A DNA stretch of 64,000 nucleotides from B10-G9 sp964627755. GTDB lineage: Bacteria > Chloroflexota > Anaerolineae > Anaerolineales > UBA11858. The stretch is taken from NCBI GenBank assembly GCA_964627755.1, contig CAZVIH010000093.1, positions 15,353-79,352 on the forward strand. Direction: 5' to 3'. The position numbers were made by a program, and so were the translations under genes. The notes under the pieces were generated by a model, which did no database searches, was not told the DNA's origin, and worked only from the letters and a program-made list of their open reading frames with translations. How positions within the stretch are numbered: position 1 is the first letter of the stretch; every line of letters starts with the position of its first letter. Shown here piece by piece: positions 45,880 to 54,316 of the stretch.

Positions 45880-46608
45880 ATGCAGCAAAAACTGAAACGC
45901 TATCAAAAAGATTTTGAATTTTCTTACTGTCTGGGTGTTTTCCCTACCCTGGAATTGATCAATACCCGACCTGAATCTATTCAAGCAATTCTGCTGCACT
46001 CCAAAGGATCGTTTAACCAGGGTATTGAGAAGATCCGTCTCCTGGCCGGTAACCTGCAAATCGAGATCATAGAAAACGACCGTCTGGTAGAAAAACTCGC
46101 TCTGCGGGGTAATACATATGCTATCGGGGTCTTTAATAAATTCCACTCCGACTTGGATTCTAGCCGGGATCACCTGGTGCTGGTCAATCCATCCAGCATG
46201 GGGAACCTGGGTACAATCATGCGCTCCATGCTTGGATTTGGTATCAACGATCTGGCCCTGATCGAACCAACTGCAGACCCATTTGACCCCAGGGTGATCC
46301 GGGCATCAATGGGATCTGCTTTCCATCTCCGATTTCAAAAATTCCGATCATTTACAGATTATTGGGGAATCCAGACAAAACATGCCATCTACCCATTTAT
46401 GACCGATGGTAAAATAGTCCTTCCGGAAGTGGAGTTCAACTCGCCAGCTGCCCTGGTGTTCGGTGGAGAAGCACCTGGCTTGGGAGAGGAGTATCATCAA
46501 TTTGGTACCAGTGTCAGGATCCCACAGGCAGATGCAGTGGATTCATTAAATCTGGCCCAATCGGTTGGCATTGCCCTGTATCAATTTTGGGTAAAAAATA
46601 ACCCTTAA
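45880..46608 (+). CDS. SpoU/TrmH-family RNA 2'-O-methyltransferase
   Basis: A 242-residue SPOUT enzyme. The three family motifs are visible: NPSSMGNLGTIMRSMLGFG, ALVFGGEAPGLGEE and the SAM-knot DAVDSLNLAQSVGIALYQFW. The N-terminal 90 residues form a substrate-binding domain of the SpoU_sub_bind kind, with HSKGSFNQGIEKIRLLA. The modified nucleotide (tRNA G18 or a 23S rRNA site) cannot be decided. It starts 8 bases after ftsY, and prfB follows 48 bases later, so all three may be one unit. Confidence 0.88.
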   Translation: MQQKLKRYQKDFEFSYCLGVFPTLELINTRPESIQAILLHSKGSFNQGIEKIRLLAGNLQIEIIENDRLVEKLALRGNTYAIGVFNKFHSDLDSSRDHLVLVNPSSMGNLGTIMRSMLGFGINDLALIEPTADPFDPRVIRASMGSAFHLRFQKFRSFTDYWGIQTKHAIYPFMTDGKIVLPEVEFNSPAALVFGGEAPGLGEEYHQFGTSVRIPQADAVDSLNLAQSVGIALYQFWVKNNP

Positions 46609-46656
46609 AATTCGTATTTCATCCAAGGTTTAGAGATCATTAAACGGAGTACAGCA

Positions 46657-47752
46657 ATGGAATCCTTATCCAGCATCCTTTTAGAGAGTCAAAAGAAGAT
46701 CCAGAATTTACTGGAGCGTCTTTGACGTAGCGGGGAAACAAACCCTGCTGGAAAACCTGAGAAAGGAATCCCAGTCATCAGATCTGTGGGATAACCAGAA
46801 TCGGGCCAAAAGAGTGATGAAAACCCTGGCAAATCTGGAAGGGGAAATAAAAAGCTGGGCAATTCTTGAAGAACGTCTCCGAGATGCAATGGAATTGGCA
46901 GAAATGGGGGATGAAAGCCTTGAGGATGATCTCGAAAAAGAAGTCCTCGCGCTCCAGGTTGAAATTGAAAAGAGGGAATTTGACGCTATGCTCTCCGGAG
47001 AGTATGACCGGGGAGATGCCCTGCTTGCAATTCATGCCGGTGCGGGAGGGAACGATGCCCAAGATTGGGCGGAAATGCTTCAACGCATGTACCTTCGATG
47101 GGCAGAAAAAAGAGGTTTTAAAACGGAAACCCTGGATCTGACCCCTGGTGAAGAAGCCGGGATAAAAAGCACAACCATTTCGATTAATGGTTTATATGCT
47201 TATGGATACCTGCGCTCGGAAAAAGGTGTTCACCGGCTGGTGAGGATCTCTCCCTTTGACTCATCCAACCGCAGGCATACTTCTTTTGTGCTGGTGGAAA
47301 TATTACCCCAGGTCGATGATGATCATGATATTAATATCAATCCCACTGACCTGAGGATCGATACTTTCCGCTCAGGGGGAGCCGGCGGACAGAGTGTGCA
47401 GAAAAACGATACCGCGGTCCGTATCACGCACATACCAACCGGAATCGTTGCCAGCTGTCAGAACGAACGGTCTCAGACCCAGAACCGGGAAATGGCCCTG
47501 AAAGTACTCAAAGGCCGGCTGGCGGCGTTAAAACAGCAACAGAGAACAGATAAGATTGATGAACTCCGGGGAGAATATCAGAAAGCCGAATGGGGCAGCC
47601 AGATCCGTTCCTATGTGCTGCATCCCTATCATATGGTTAAAGACCACCGCACAGATTTTGAAACGGGCAATACCGAAGCAGTCCTAGATGGAGACCTGGA
47701 TCCGTTTATTGAAAGTTATCTGAGAACGACTTTGGGTGAGAAAGAGACATAA
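46657..47752 (+). CDS. prfB: Peptide chain release factor 2 with programmed +1 frameshift
   Basis: RF2 recognises UGA and UAA. A 22-codon frame from the ATG at 46657 ends in CTT-TGA-C (46720-46726); shifting +1 at CTT continues as D-V-A-G-K-Q-T-L-L-E for 342 more codons, 364 residues in all, the normal length. The stop is UGA, RF2's own codon, and GGAG lies three bases before CTT, the usual stimulating Shine-Dalgarno-like site, so this is the known autoregulatory frameshift and not damage. The GGQ catalytic loop (RSGGAGGQSVQKNDTAVRI) and SPF anticodon-like motif (RISPFDSSNRRHTSF) are intact. Confidence 0.96.
46713..46726 (+). promoter_or_regulatory. prfB +1 frameshift site
   Basis: GGAG, three bases, CTTTGAC: slippery CTT codon followed by in-frame UGA and C, matching the conserved RF2 recoding site. 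Confidence 0.92.
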
Positions 47753-47844
47753 CTAATTCGACTGGTGAAGTGTTATAGAATACAGGCTAGAGTCGACATA
47801 CCATAATTTGTGATTGCTATCTAGATGGCAGAAGGAGGCTCCCA

Positions 47845-50388
47845 ATGGCGAAAAAAATCGGGAAGGTCCTATTTGGCATAATCATTGTATTGATTTTTTT
47901 AGGAGCCGTCACTGCCCTTGTCGCTCCTCCCATGGTCCGCAGAACTGCAAAAAAGTCCTTTCCCGCAGTTGAAGGAGAGATCCAGATCAGTGGTCTGGAT
48001 GGTCCGGTGTATATTTACCGGGATGGCTACGGAATTCCCCATATTTATGCAACCTCCCACCAAGACCTGTTTTTCAGCCAGGGATACGTTCATGCCCAGG
48101 ACAGATTCTGGCAGATGGATTTTTGGCGCCACATGGGGGCAGGCAGACTGGCTGAAATGGTCGGGAAACCGATGCTGGAAACAGATAAATTCCTCAGAAC
48201 CCTGGGTTGGGAAAGAGTTGCTCAGCAGGAACTGGAATTGCTTGGTTCCGATGAGCTGGCTATTTTGGAAGCCTATTCGGCCGGAGTTAATGCCTATATC
48301 TCTGAGACTAAAGGTTCAGATTTAAGCCTGGAATATTTGTTCCTGGGTCTGTTGAATGCTAATTATGAACCTCCACCCTGGACACCACTGAACACCTTGA
48401 CCTGGGGGAAAGCCATGGCTTGGGATTTACGCGCCAATCTTGACTCAGAGATCGACCGGGCAAAGCTGCTGAAAACCTTACCCCGCAACCAGCTGGAGTT
48501 TTTATATCCCCCATACCCGGCAGATCACCCTTATATCGTATCTGATCCTTCTACCAATAAACAAGATGATGGGCAGGGATACAATCTAGCTGATCCTTAT
48601 CACTCATATCTTCCTGATTCCATCTGGCAGCAGGTGGTCAAATCACTGGAAAACATTCAAAACTCCGAGGCAGATCTGGATCAGATCACAGGGGGTGGTT
48701 TCGAAGCGATCGGCTCCAACAGCTGGGCTGTACATGGAGATCTGACAGACACAGGAAAACCCTATCTTATGAATGATCCTCACCTGGGATCTCAAATGCC
48801 TTCAATCTGGTATGAAATCGGCCTGCACTGCCAGGATAAGACAGAAGAATGTCAGCTGGATGTGACAGGATTCTCTTTTGCCGGCGTGCCGGGTGTTGTT
48901 ATAGGGCACAACGACCATATTGCCTGGGGTTTAACAAATGTAGGTCCAGACGTGATGGATCTGTATATCGAAAAAACCAATCCTGAGCATCCCACCCAAT
49001 ATCTGACACCAGATGGGTGGGCAGAAATGGAATCTATCATAGAAGTAATCCAGATCGCTGGGAAAGACCCAATCGAACACCAGGTCTACATCACAAGCCA
49101 TGGACCGATCATCGGATCCGAATATGGCTTGGATGATTTTGATCAAACAACGGGATTAGCCATCCCCGAAAACTATCTACTGGCTTTACGATGGACCGCT
49201 CTTGAACCCTCTTGTGTGTTCTGTGCCATGTGGGATATCAACCTGGCCACTAACTGGGAAGAGTTCCGACAGGCAGCCGCCCATTTTGTTGTGCCAGCTC
49301 AGAATTTGATCTATGCAGATGTAAATGGCAATATTGGCTACCAGATGCCTGGTAATATCCCCATCCGCGTTGAAGGTCATGACGGCATGCTCCCGGTGCC
49401 CGGTTGGAATGGAGATTATGAGTGGCAGGGTTATATTCCCTTTGAAGAACTGCCTTATTCGTTCAACCCTTCCGAAGGATATATTGTCACTGCCAATAAC
49501 GCAGTGGTAGGGCCTGATTATCCCTACCTGATCTCAGAAGAATGGAACCGCGGCTTTCGGGCCCAGCGCATTGTCGACATGCTGGAAGAAGCCCCCAAAC
49601 CGATTAATATCTCAATGCTGAAGACCATGCAGGGAGATAATTATGACCTAATTGCTCCCGTGCTTGTGCCAGAAATTTTAAAACTGGATTTTTCAGACCC
49701 GGAACTGGCAGCTGCCCAGGAGATTCTCGTAGGTTGGAATTACCAGGCAGATCTGGATTCAGCACCGGCAGCCCTTTTTATGACATTCTGGCAGAACCTG
49801 ATAAACAACACAATCCAGGATAATCTGCCAGGCGATTTCCATATTGGAGTTGGTTCAGCCAGCAAGGAAATCATCCGGCAGCTTGTCAATCAGCCAGAGA
49901 ATCCCTGGTGGAATGATGCCTCTACAGCTAAGAGGGAAACCATGGCTGACATTTTCAAGCTGACTTTTGAAGAATCCTACCAGGAATTGAAAAAGGGCTA
50001 TGGAAAGGATCCTGGTTCATGGCAGTGGGGGAAACTCCATACCATCACTTTCCAGAACCAGGTTATGAGCAGTTTCCCATTTGTAAAGAAATTTTTTAAT
50101 CGCGGTCCTTTCCTGGCTGCTGGCGGCAACGAAATCGTGAACGCCACGGGCTGGGATCCAGGCAATCCATACGTGATCGATTGGCTGCCATCCATGCGCA
50201 TGATCGTTGACCTGAGTGATCTATCCAACTCGCTCAGCATTCACACTACCGGCCAGTCCGGCCATGCCTACCAGCCCCATTACATCGACATGGCAGATTT
50301 ATGGCGCAATATCTACTATCACCCCATGCTCTGGGATACAGATCACATCCAGCGCCAGGCAGAATCACTGCTGAGACTGAGTCCTTGA
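47845..50388 (+). CDS. Penicillin acylase-family N-terminal nucleophile hydrolase
   Basis: An 847-residue protein anchored by an N-terminal helix (about residues 7-28). It is made as a precursor: alpha chain, a spacer, and a beta chain starting at S291 after G290 in AIGSNSWAVHG, the self-cleavage and catalytic site. Beta-chain motifs include LMNDPHLGSQMPSIWYEIGL, GVPGVVIGHNDHIAWGLTN and, near the end, GQSGHAYQPHYIDMADLW. Family members cut beta-lactam side chains, acyl-homoserine lactones or cyclic lipopeptides; the natural substrate cannot be told. AGAAGGAGG precedes the ATG. It stands alone between prfB and the SOS cassette. Confidence 0.92.
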   Translation: MAKKIGKVLFGIIIVLIFLGAVTALVAPPMVRRTAKKSFPAVEGEIQISGLDGPVYIYRDGYGIPHIYATSHQDLFFSQGYVHAQDRFWQMDFWRHMGAGRLAEMVGKPMLETDKFLRTLGWERVAQQELELLGSDELAILEAYSAGVNAYISETKGSDLSLEYLFLGLLNANYEPPPWTPLNTLTWGKAMAWDLRANLDSEIDRAKLLKTLPRNQLEFLYPPYPADHPYIVSDPSTNKQDDGQGYNLADPYHSYLPDSIWQQVVKSLENIQNSEADLDQITGGGFEAIGSNSWAVHGDLTDTGKPYLMNDPHLGSQMPSIWYEIGLHCQDKTEECQLDVTGFSFAGVPGVVIGHNDHIAWGLTNVGPDVMDLYIEKTNPEHPTQYLTPDGWAEMESIIEVIQIAGKDPIEHQVYITSHGPIIGSEYGLDDFDQTTGLAIPENYLLALRWTALEPSCVFCAMWDINLATNWEEFRQAAAHFVVPAQNLIYADVNGNIGYQMPGNIPIRVEGHDGMLPVPGWNGDYEWQGYIPFEELPYSFNPSEGYIVTANNAVVGPDYPYLISEEWNRGFRAQRIVDMLEEAPKPINISMLKTMQGDNYDLIAPVLVPEILKLDFSDPELAAAQEILVGWNYQADLDSAPAALFMTFWQNLINNTIQDNLPGDFHIGVGSASKEIIRQLVNQPENPWWNDASTAKRETMADIFKLTFEESYQELKKGYGKDPGSWQWGKLHTITFQNQVMSSFPFVKKFFNRGPFLAAGGNEIVNATGWDPGNPYVIDWLPSMRMIVDLSDLSNSLSIHTTGQSGHAYQPHYIDMADLWRNIYYHPMLWDTDHIQRQAESLLRLSP

Positions 50389-50432
50389 TCAGATCATTTC
50401 AGAGCCAAATAGACTGAAGACGGATGACGGGA

Positions 50433-50489
50433 GACCGGTCTTTCAAACCCGGTCTTCTGTCCCCGGTCCGGCCGCTATGCGGCCACCGG
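50433..50489. repeat. Dyad-rich GC segment after the penicillin acylase gene
   Basis: Two hairpins in tandem: GACCGG (50433-50438) with CCGGTC (50449-50454), then CCGGT-cc-GGCCGC (50463-50475) with GCGGCC-ACCGG (50479-50489), an 11-bp stem with a two-base bulge. ACCGGTCTT-like words recur. It could end the upstream transcript or be a dispersed REP-like repeat; there is no T-run. Confidence 0.5.
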
Positions 50490-50506
50490 TCTTAGCAACT
50501 GACCCC

Positions 50507-50535
50507 TTGCAAAACTAGCTCTCTTTATGTATAAT
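50507..50535 (+). promoter_or_regulatory. Promoter of the SOS cassette
   Basis: TTGCAA (50507-50512), 17-base spacer, TATAAT (50530-50535); near-consensus. The start would fall near 50542, inside the LexA-type palindrome. Confidence 0.8.
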
Positions 50536-50556
50536 ATAGAACAAATGTTCTATATT
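50533..50556 (+). promoter_or_regulatory. LexA box (SOS operator)
   Basis: Perfect 11-bp arms AATATAGAACA and TGTTCTATATT separated by AA. The core AGAACAAATGTTCT (50538-50551) fits the gram-positive LexA consensus GAAC-R-N-R-Y-GTTC at every position. It covers the end of the -10 and the start site, the right place for a repressor. It is the only such box I noticed in the window. Confidence 0.82.
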
Positions 50557-50570
50557 AACAACTGGCAGAT

Positions 50571-50972
50571 ATGTTACCTACCCGTGTTTTAGACTCTCTT
50601 AAGTACCTCTTTCATCCGGCCCAATTTGTCAAATTGGACCAGACGTTGAGTCTTGCTCTCGCGCGCCTGGCCAAGGAAGAAGAACAGCCTTTGAACGAAG
50701 TCGGACAAAGGATGTTGATTTTTGCCCTGCAGCATCGCAAGGAAGCCACCAGGAACCTGAAAACCTGGAAATCACTCACCCCGCGCGAAAAAGAGATCAC
50801 TGCTCTGGCCTGTTTAAGCTACACCAACAAAGAAATCGCAGATCAGTTGATCATTTCCCCGGCCACTGTCAAAACCCACCTGCGCAATGCCAAGCGCAAG
50901 TTCGGACTGCGCAGCAAGTTGGAACTCCGCAAGATCCTTTCCGACTGGGACTTTTCACAGTGGGCCGCCTGA
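50571..50972 (+). CDS. Small LuxR-type HTH protein, first gene of the SOS cassette
   Basis: A 133-residue protein with a C-terminal LuxR/GerE helix-turn-helix (about residues 67-125: LTPREKEITALA, YTNKEIADQLIISPATVKTHL). The N-terminal 65 residues are helical and basic and match neither a receiver domain nor an autoinducer domain; they may mediate dimerisation. It is the first gene behind the LexA-type operator. No ribosome site is evident before the ATG at 50571. It may regulate the following genes or act on DNA damage responses more widely; both are inference. Confidence 0.82.
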   Translation: MLPTRVLDSLKYLFHPAQFVKLDQTLSLALARLAKEEEQPLNEVGQRMLIFALQHRKEATRNLKTWKSLTPREKEITALACLSYTNKEIADQLIISPATVKTHLRNAKRKFGLRSKLELRKILSDWDFSQWAA

Positions 50973-51042
50973 TCCATCTTCCCCCTTTGGAGTAGCCCTT
51001 TTTTCATCCCTAATTTCAGCCAAACGGCGATGGTCATTCACC

Positions 51043-51064
51043 AGCCAACCTGATAAGGTTGGCT
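51043..51064 (+). promoter_or_regulatory. Hairpin directly before the RadA-like gene
   Basis: AGCCAACC (51043-51050) pairs perfectly with GGTTGGCT (51057-51064), loop TGATAA, one base before the ATG at 51066. The only ribosome-site-like bases (AAGG) lie in the loop and 3' arm, so folding would hide them. Confidence 0.6.
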
Positions 51065-51065
51065 T

Positions 51066-51590
51066 ATGGAACTTATGACCCTGCCCCGCGCCCCTTCCCT
51101 GCAGCTGCTTATCGCACCTTCCGATTTTCAGCGCAAGGCTTCCCTGCAGTTCATTGCCGAGCTGGCACAAACTGGTCCGGTCCGTGTTCTGGATGGGGGC
51201 AATCGTTTTGATGTATTAAGTCTCAATCGGGAGCTCCGGCGCCGGGAGCTGCTTCTTTACACTGCCCTGGAGCGAATCCAGGTCGCGCGGGCTTTCACCT
51301 GCTACCAGATGACCACTCTGTTGGAAGAGCCTGCCCCACAAGGCATTCCCACCCTGGTCTTGAACCTGCTGTCCACCTTCCAGGATGAAAACGCTTCCCT
51401 CGCCGAGCGGCTCCGCCTGCTGGACATCTGCCTCCATCGTTTGAGAAAAAATGCCCGCCACACCCCGGTCCTGGTTGTGCTTCATCCCCAACCCGCCGAA
51501 GAGCCCTTTTTGGTTCGAATCCGAGAAAACGTGGACCGGGTCTGGGTTTTTGAACCCCATTATCCTGCCACTCAACTCACTTTGCTCTAA
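51066..51590 (+). CDS. RecA/RadA-fold protein lacking Walker motifs (ImuA-like role proposed)
   Basis: A 174-residue protein. The order of elements follows the RadA/Rad51 ATPase core: VARAFTCYQMTTLLEE matches the RadA segment with ARAY...HQ, and TLVLNLLSTFQDENASLAERLRLLDICLHRL matches the Walker B strand and following loop (DSLTSHFRAE...LAERQQKL in RadA). The Walker A glycine-lysine loop is absent after the first strand (LLIAPSDFQRKAS), and the Walker B aspartate is N100. It therefore should not hydrolyse ATP. SulA and ImuA are other shortened RecA-type proteins in damage-response operons. It lies between the HTH gene and the small 51601 gene. Confidence 0.72.
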   Translation: MELMTLPRAPSLQLLIAPSDFQRKASLQFIAELAQTGPVRVLDGGNRFDVLSLNRELRRRELLLYTALERIQVARAFTCYQMTTLLEEPAPQGIPTLVLNLLSTFQDENASLAERLRLLDICLHRLRKNARHTPVLVVLHPQPAEEPFLVRIRENVDRVWVFEPHYPATQLTLL

Positions 51591-51600
51591 AAGGGAATCC

Positions 51601-51867
51601 ATGGGACGAACCGTAACTTCAATCACCCAAACATTTTTAAAAGAACGGGCCGCTTTTGCTCGTTTTCGCCGGGCCTTGCGCAGCAGTGACCAGCAAGTCC
51701 TGGACGATCTATTTGCCTCAGCCCAAAAACATCTCGCAGCTGCTTCCTACGCCTCTCATGCGCTGCCTTTTGAAACTTTTCTGCTGGCTATGCTGCTGGA
51801 GGAACACAAAGAGGTCGTCCGGTTAAAGCAAGAAGTCGCAGAACTCCATCATGTCCTCCAGCAATGA
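51601..51867 (+). CDS. Unrecognised 88-residue helical protein of the SOS cassette
   Basis: I do not recognise this protein. It starts 10 bases after the RadA-like stop with an AAAGGGA site, and its end overlaps the polymerase start by 17 bases, so it is a real, coupled gene. It is basic at the N-terminus (FLKERAAFARFRRALRSSD) and helical throughout, ending in a short coiled coil (EEHKEVVRLKQEVAELHHVLQ). A longer in-frame start at 51451 lies inside the upstream gene and is rejected. It could link the RadA-like protein to the polymerase (inference). Confidence 0.75.
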   Translation: MGRTVTSITQTFLKERAAFARFRRALRSSDQQVLDDLFASAQKHLAAASYASHALPFETFLLAMLLEEHKEVVRLKQEVAELHHVLQQ

Positions 51868-54190
51868 GATCCACGGCTGGCTGCTGGATATCTATCCGGA
51901 TCCGGTCCAGGGTGTGATCCTGTGGATTTTGGACAAAGATGGAACCCGACGGCACCGGCTGCACCAGCCTTTCCCAACCTCCTTCTACGTTCACGGCCCC
52001 CGTGATGAGTTGAGATCCTTGTGGCGCCATCTGAAGTCGCTGCCGCTGCCGCTGCGGTTATCGCGCGCTGAGAAGCAAGACCTCTTTGTGGAGAAACCTC
52101 TCCCTGTCCTGAAAATCATGACTGAAACCCCACTGGCCCAGGAAGGGCTTTTTAACCAGCTGAAAAAAAGTTTTCCCGGTTTGGTTTACTACAACGCCGA
52201 TATTTCGGTTGACCTGCGCTATGCAGCCCAAACCGGCGTTTTTCCCCTGGCGCGCTGCCGGGTGCTGGCCACGGACGAAGGCGAAATCGAAACCCTGGAA
52301 ACTCTGGATTCACCCTGGGCAATTGACAGCCCTCAGGTACCCCTATCAGTGATGGCGCTAGTCCCTGATTCCAATCCAAATCACAAAGAACCAACCAACC
52401 TGAAAGTGCACTTATCGGGAAAACACTACACCTTCCCCTTCCGGGATGAACGGGGTCTGCTGGTGAAGCTTCAGGCCCTGCTCCGGCGTTATGATCCTGA
52501 TCTGCTGCTGACAGTCTGGGGGGATAACTGGCTGATCGATAAACTTCACCAGCTGATGGAAAAACAGCACATCACCCTCTCCCTGAACAGGGAAGAGGGC
52601 CGAGGGGTTGAGCGCCGGGAAGAGCGTTTTTACCATTCCTACGGAGGTGTGATCTACCGCGGCCCCCAGGCCCGTTTATTTGGCCGCATTCACATTTCCA
52701 CAGAGAACACGGTCATGTATCATGACTATGGACTGGAGGGTGTCTATGAAATGGCGCGGGTAACCAGCCTGCGCATCCAGACGGCCGCTCGGGTTTCCCC
52801 CGGCACTGGTATTTCCTCTATGCAAATATTGACCGCCTTGCGCCAGGATGTGCTGGTTCCCTGGCATAAACAGCAGGTAGAGTGGTCCAAATCAGCCTAC
52901 AATCTGCTTCAATCTGACCGGGGCGGTATGGTCTATCAGCCTATCGTAGGCCTGCACGCCAATGTGGCGGAAATCGATTTTATATCCATGTATCCCAGCA
53001 TCATGGAACACTTTAACATTTCCCCGGAAACCATCGGCAAAAGCAGTAAAAACAGCACCTTTGTGCCCGAACTGGAATTAAGCATTGACCAGGGCCAGCG
53101 CGGCCTGGTTCCTGATACCCTGCAGCCTTTGCTTGAAAAAAGGATCCGGATTAAACAGGAGCTGGCCGGTATGGACCCCCGTGATATTCGCTGGCATCCT
53201 TTCCAGGCCCGTGCCTCTGCTCACAAGTGGCTGCTGGTCACCTGTTTTGGATACCTGGGATACAAAAATGCCCGCTTCGGTCGTATTGAGGCCCATGAAG
53301 CAGTTACGGCTTACGGAAGGGAAGCGCTGCTGCGGGCCAAGGAAGCCGCTGAGGAGCTGGGATTCCGGGTTCTCCACATGTATGTTGACGGACTCTGGGT
53401 CCAAAAGGAAGGTGCCTCCCAGATCGCTGATTTTCAACCACTGCTGGAGGAAATCCTGAACCGCACCGGACTGCCAACCAGCCTGGATGGCATCTACCGC
53501 TGGATCGCTTTTTTGAGCTCGCGGCCGGACCCCCGGGTACCGGTAGCCAATCGCTATTTCGGGTTATTCCAGAATGGCAGCTGGAAAGTACGGGGGATCG
53601 AGGTAAGGCGCGATGATACTTCAAAATGGGTTAAGAAGGTCCAGTGCGAAATACTTGATCTGCTGGCAGATGCTCCTGATGCCGGACAGTTAACAGACCA
53701 GCTGCCCCGGATTAACGCTCTGCTTCAAGCCCGATTATCAGCTCTGCGGCAGCTTAAGATCCCCCTGGCAGAGCTGCTGATTTCCCAGAAAATAAGCCGG
53801 AGCCTGGAGGAATACAAAGTCCCTTCCCCGGCTGCCAGGGCGGCTGCCCAGCTGGCAGAAATCGGTAAAAACCTGATACCTGGCCAGCGGGTGCGTTTTC
53901 TCTATACCCGGGGGAAGCCCGGTGTATTTGCCTGGGACCTGGATGAGAGGCCCGATCCCAAAACCGTTGATATTGACCGCTATGCCGAATTGCTCTGCAG
54001 GGCAGCCTACACCATTCTCCAGCCGTTGGGTGTGGAAGAACGGACTCTGCGCTGGTGGATGTTCACCAATGCCGGGTACGGCGCGCCCCCAGGATTCCTG
54101 CCTGATTCCTGCTCCCAGGAAACACCTCTGTTAGGGGATCTCAGCTGGATGATACACCATCTGGATCCGGTTTATTTCTCTACCCATTGA
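51851..54190 (+). CDS. Family B DNA polymerase, PolB2-like, without exonuclease motif
   Basis: A 779-residue DNA polymerase. Motif A is intact: D376 in DFISMYPS. Motif C reads H-M-Y-V-D513-G-L-W; D513 aligns with the second, metal-binding Asp of YGDTDS, while the first Asp is a Tyr. Motif B is changed: K459-WLLVTCFGYLGYKNARFG in place of K-x3-NSxYG. The later KVRGIEVRRDDTSKWV thumb motif is present. Where Exo I (D-I-E) should stand, residues 161-175 read PLSVMALVPD, so the 3'-5' proofreading site is gone; an Exo II/III-like scaffold remains (GRIHIST, DYGLEGVYEMARVTSL). This is close to the PolB2 group of altered archaeal/bacterial polymerases. Behind a LexA box, a translesion or mutagenic role is likely. 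Confidence 0.9.
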   Translation: MSSSNEIHGWLLDIYPDPVQGVILWILDKDGTRRHRLHQPFPTSFYVHGPRDELRSLWRHLKSLPLPLRLSRAEKQDLFVEKPLPVLKIMTETPLAQEGLFNQLKKSFPGLVYYNADISVDLRYAAQTGVFPLARCRVLATDEGEIETLETLDSPWAIDSPQVPLSVMALVPDSNPNHKEPTNLKVHLSGKHYTFPFRDERGLLVKLQALLRRYDPDLLLTVWGDNWLIDKLHQLMEKQHITLSLNREEGRGVERREERFYHSYGGVIYRGPQARLFGRIHISTENTVMYHDYGLEGVYEMARVTSLRIQTAARVSPGTGISSMQILTALRQDVLVPWHKQQVEWSKSAYNLLQSDRGGMVYQPIVGLHANVAEIDFISMYPSIMEHFNISPETIGKSSKNSTFVPELELSIDQGQRGLVPDTLQPLLEKRIRIKQELAGMDPRDIRWHPFQARASAHKWLLVTCFGYLGYKNARFGRIEAHEAVTAYGREALLRAKEAAEELGFRVLHMYVDGLWVQKEGASQIADFQPLLEEILNRTGLPTSLDGIYRWIAFLSSRPDPRVPVANRYFGLFQNGSWKVRGIEVRRDDTSKWVKKVQCEILDLLADAPDAGQLTDQLPRINALLQARLSALRQLKIPLAELLISQKISRSLEEYKVPSPAARAAAQLAEIGKNLIPGQRVRFLYTRGKPGVFAWDLDERPDPKTVDIDRYAELLCRAAYTILQPLGVEERTLRWWMFTNAGYGAPPGFLPDSCSQETPLLGDLSWMIHHLDPVYFSTH

Positions 54191-54221
54191 CCGGGGAGTA
54201 TTATTCCTTCAGGCAACCATC

Positions 54222-54250
54222 TTGACTTAAACCCCCCTACTCCGTATAAT
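54222..54250 (+). promoter_or_regulatory. rpmF promoter
   Basis: TTGACT (54222-54227), 17-base spacer, TATAAT (54245-54250). A perfect palindrome CACGATTAATCGTG (54279-54292) lies in the leader, before the ribosome site. Confidence 0.78.
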
Positions 54251-54316
54251 CTACCTGCTGTAAAAAAAGAGTAATTATCACGATTAATCGTGTGAAAAGA
54301 AGCAGGAGTTAATGAT

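Noticed and set aside
46723..46725. In-frame TGA early in prfB as evidence of a pseudogene
   Set aside because: It sits in the CTT-TGA-C recoding site with an upstream GGAG, the known RF2 autoregulation.
50571..50972. LuxR-type gene as a two-component response regulator
   Set aside because: There is no receiver domain and no partner kinase; only the HTH is recognisable.
54279..54292. Palindrome CACGATTAATCGTG as a LexA or other known operator
   Set aside because: It does not match GAACN4GTTC and lies in the rpmF leader well after the promoter; kept only as a note on rpmF.
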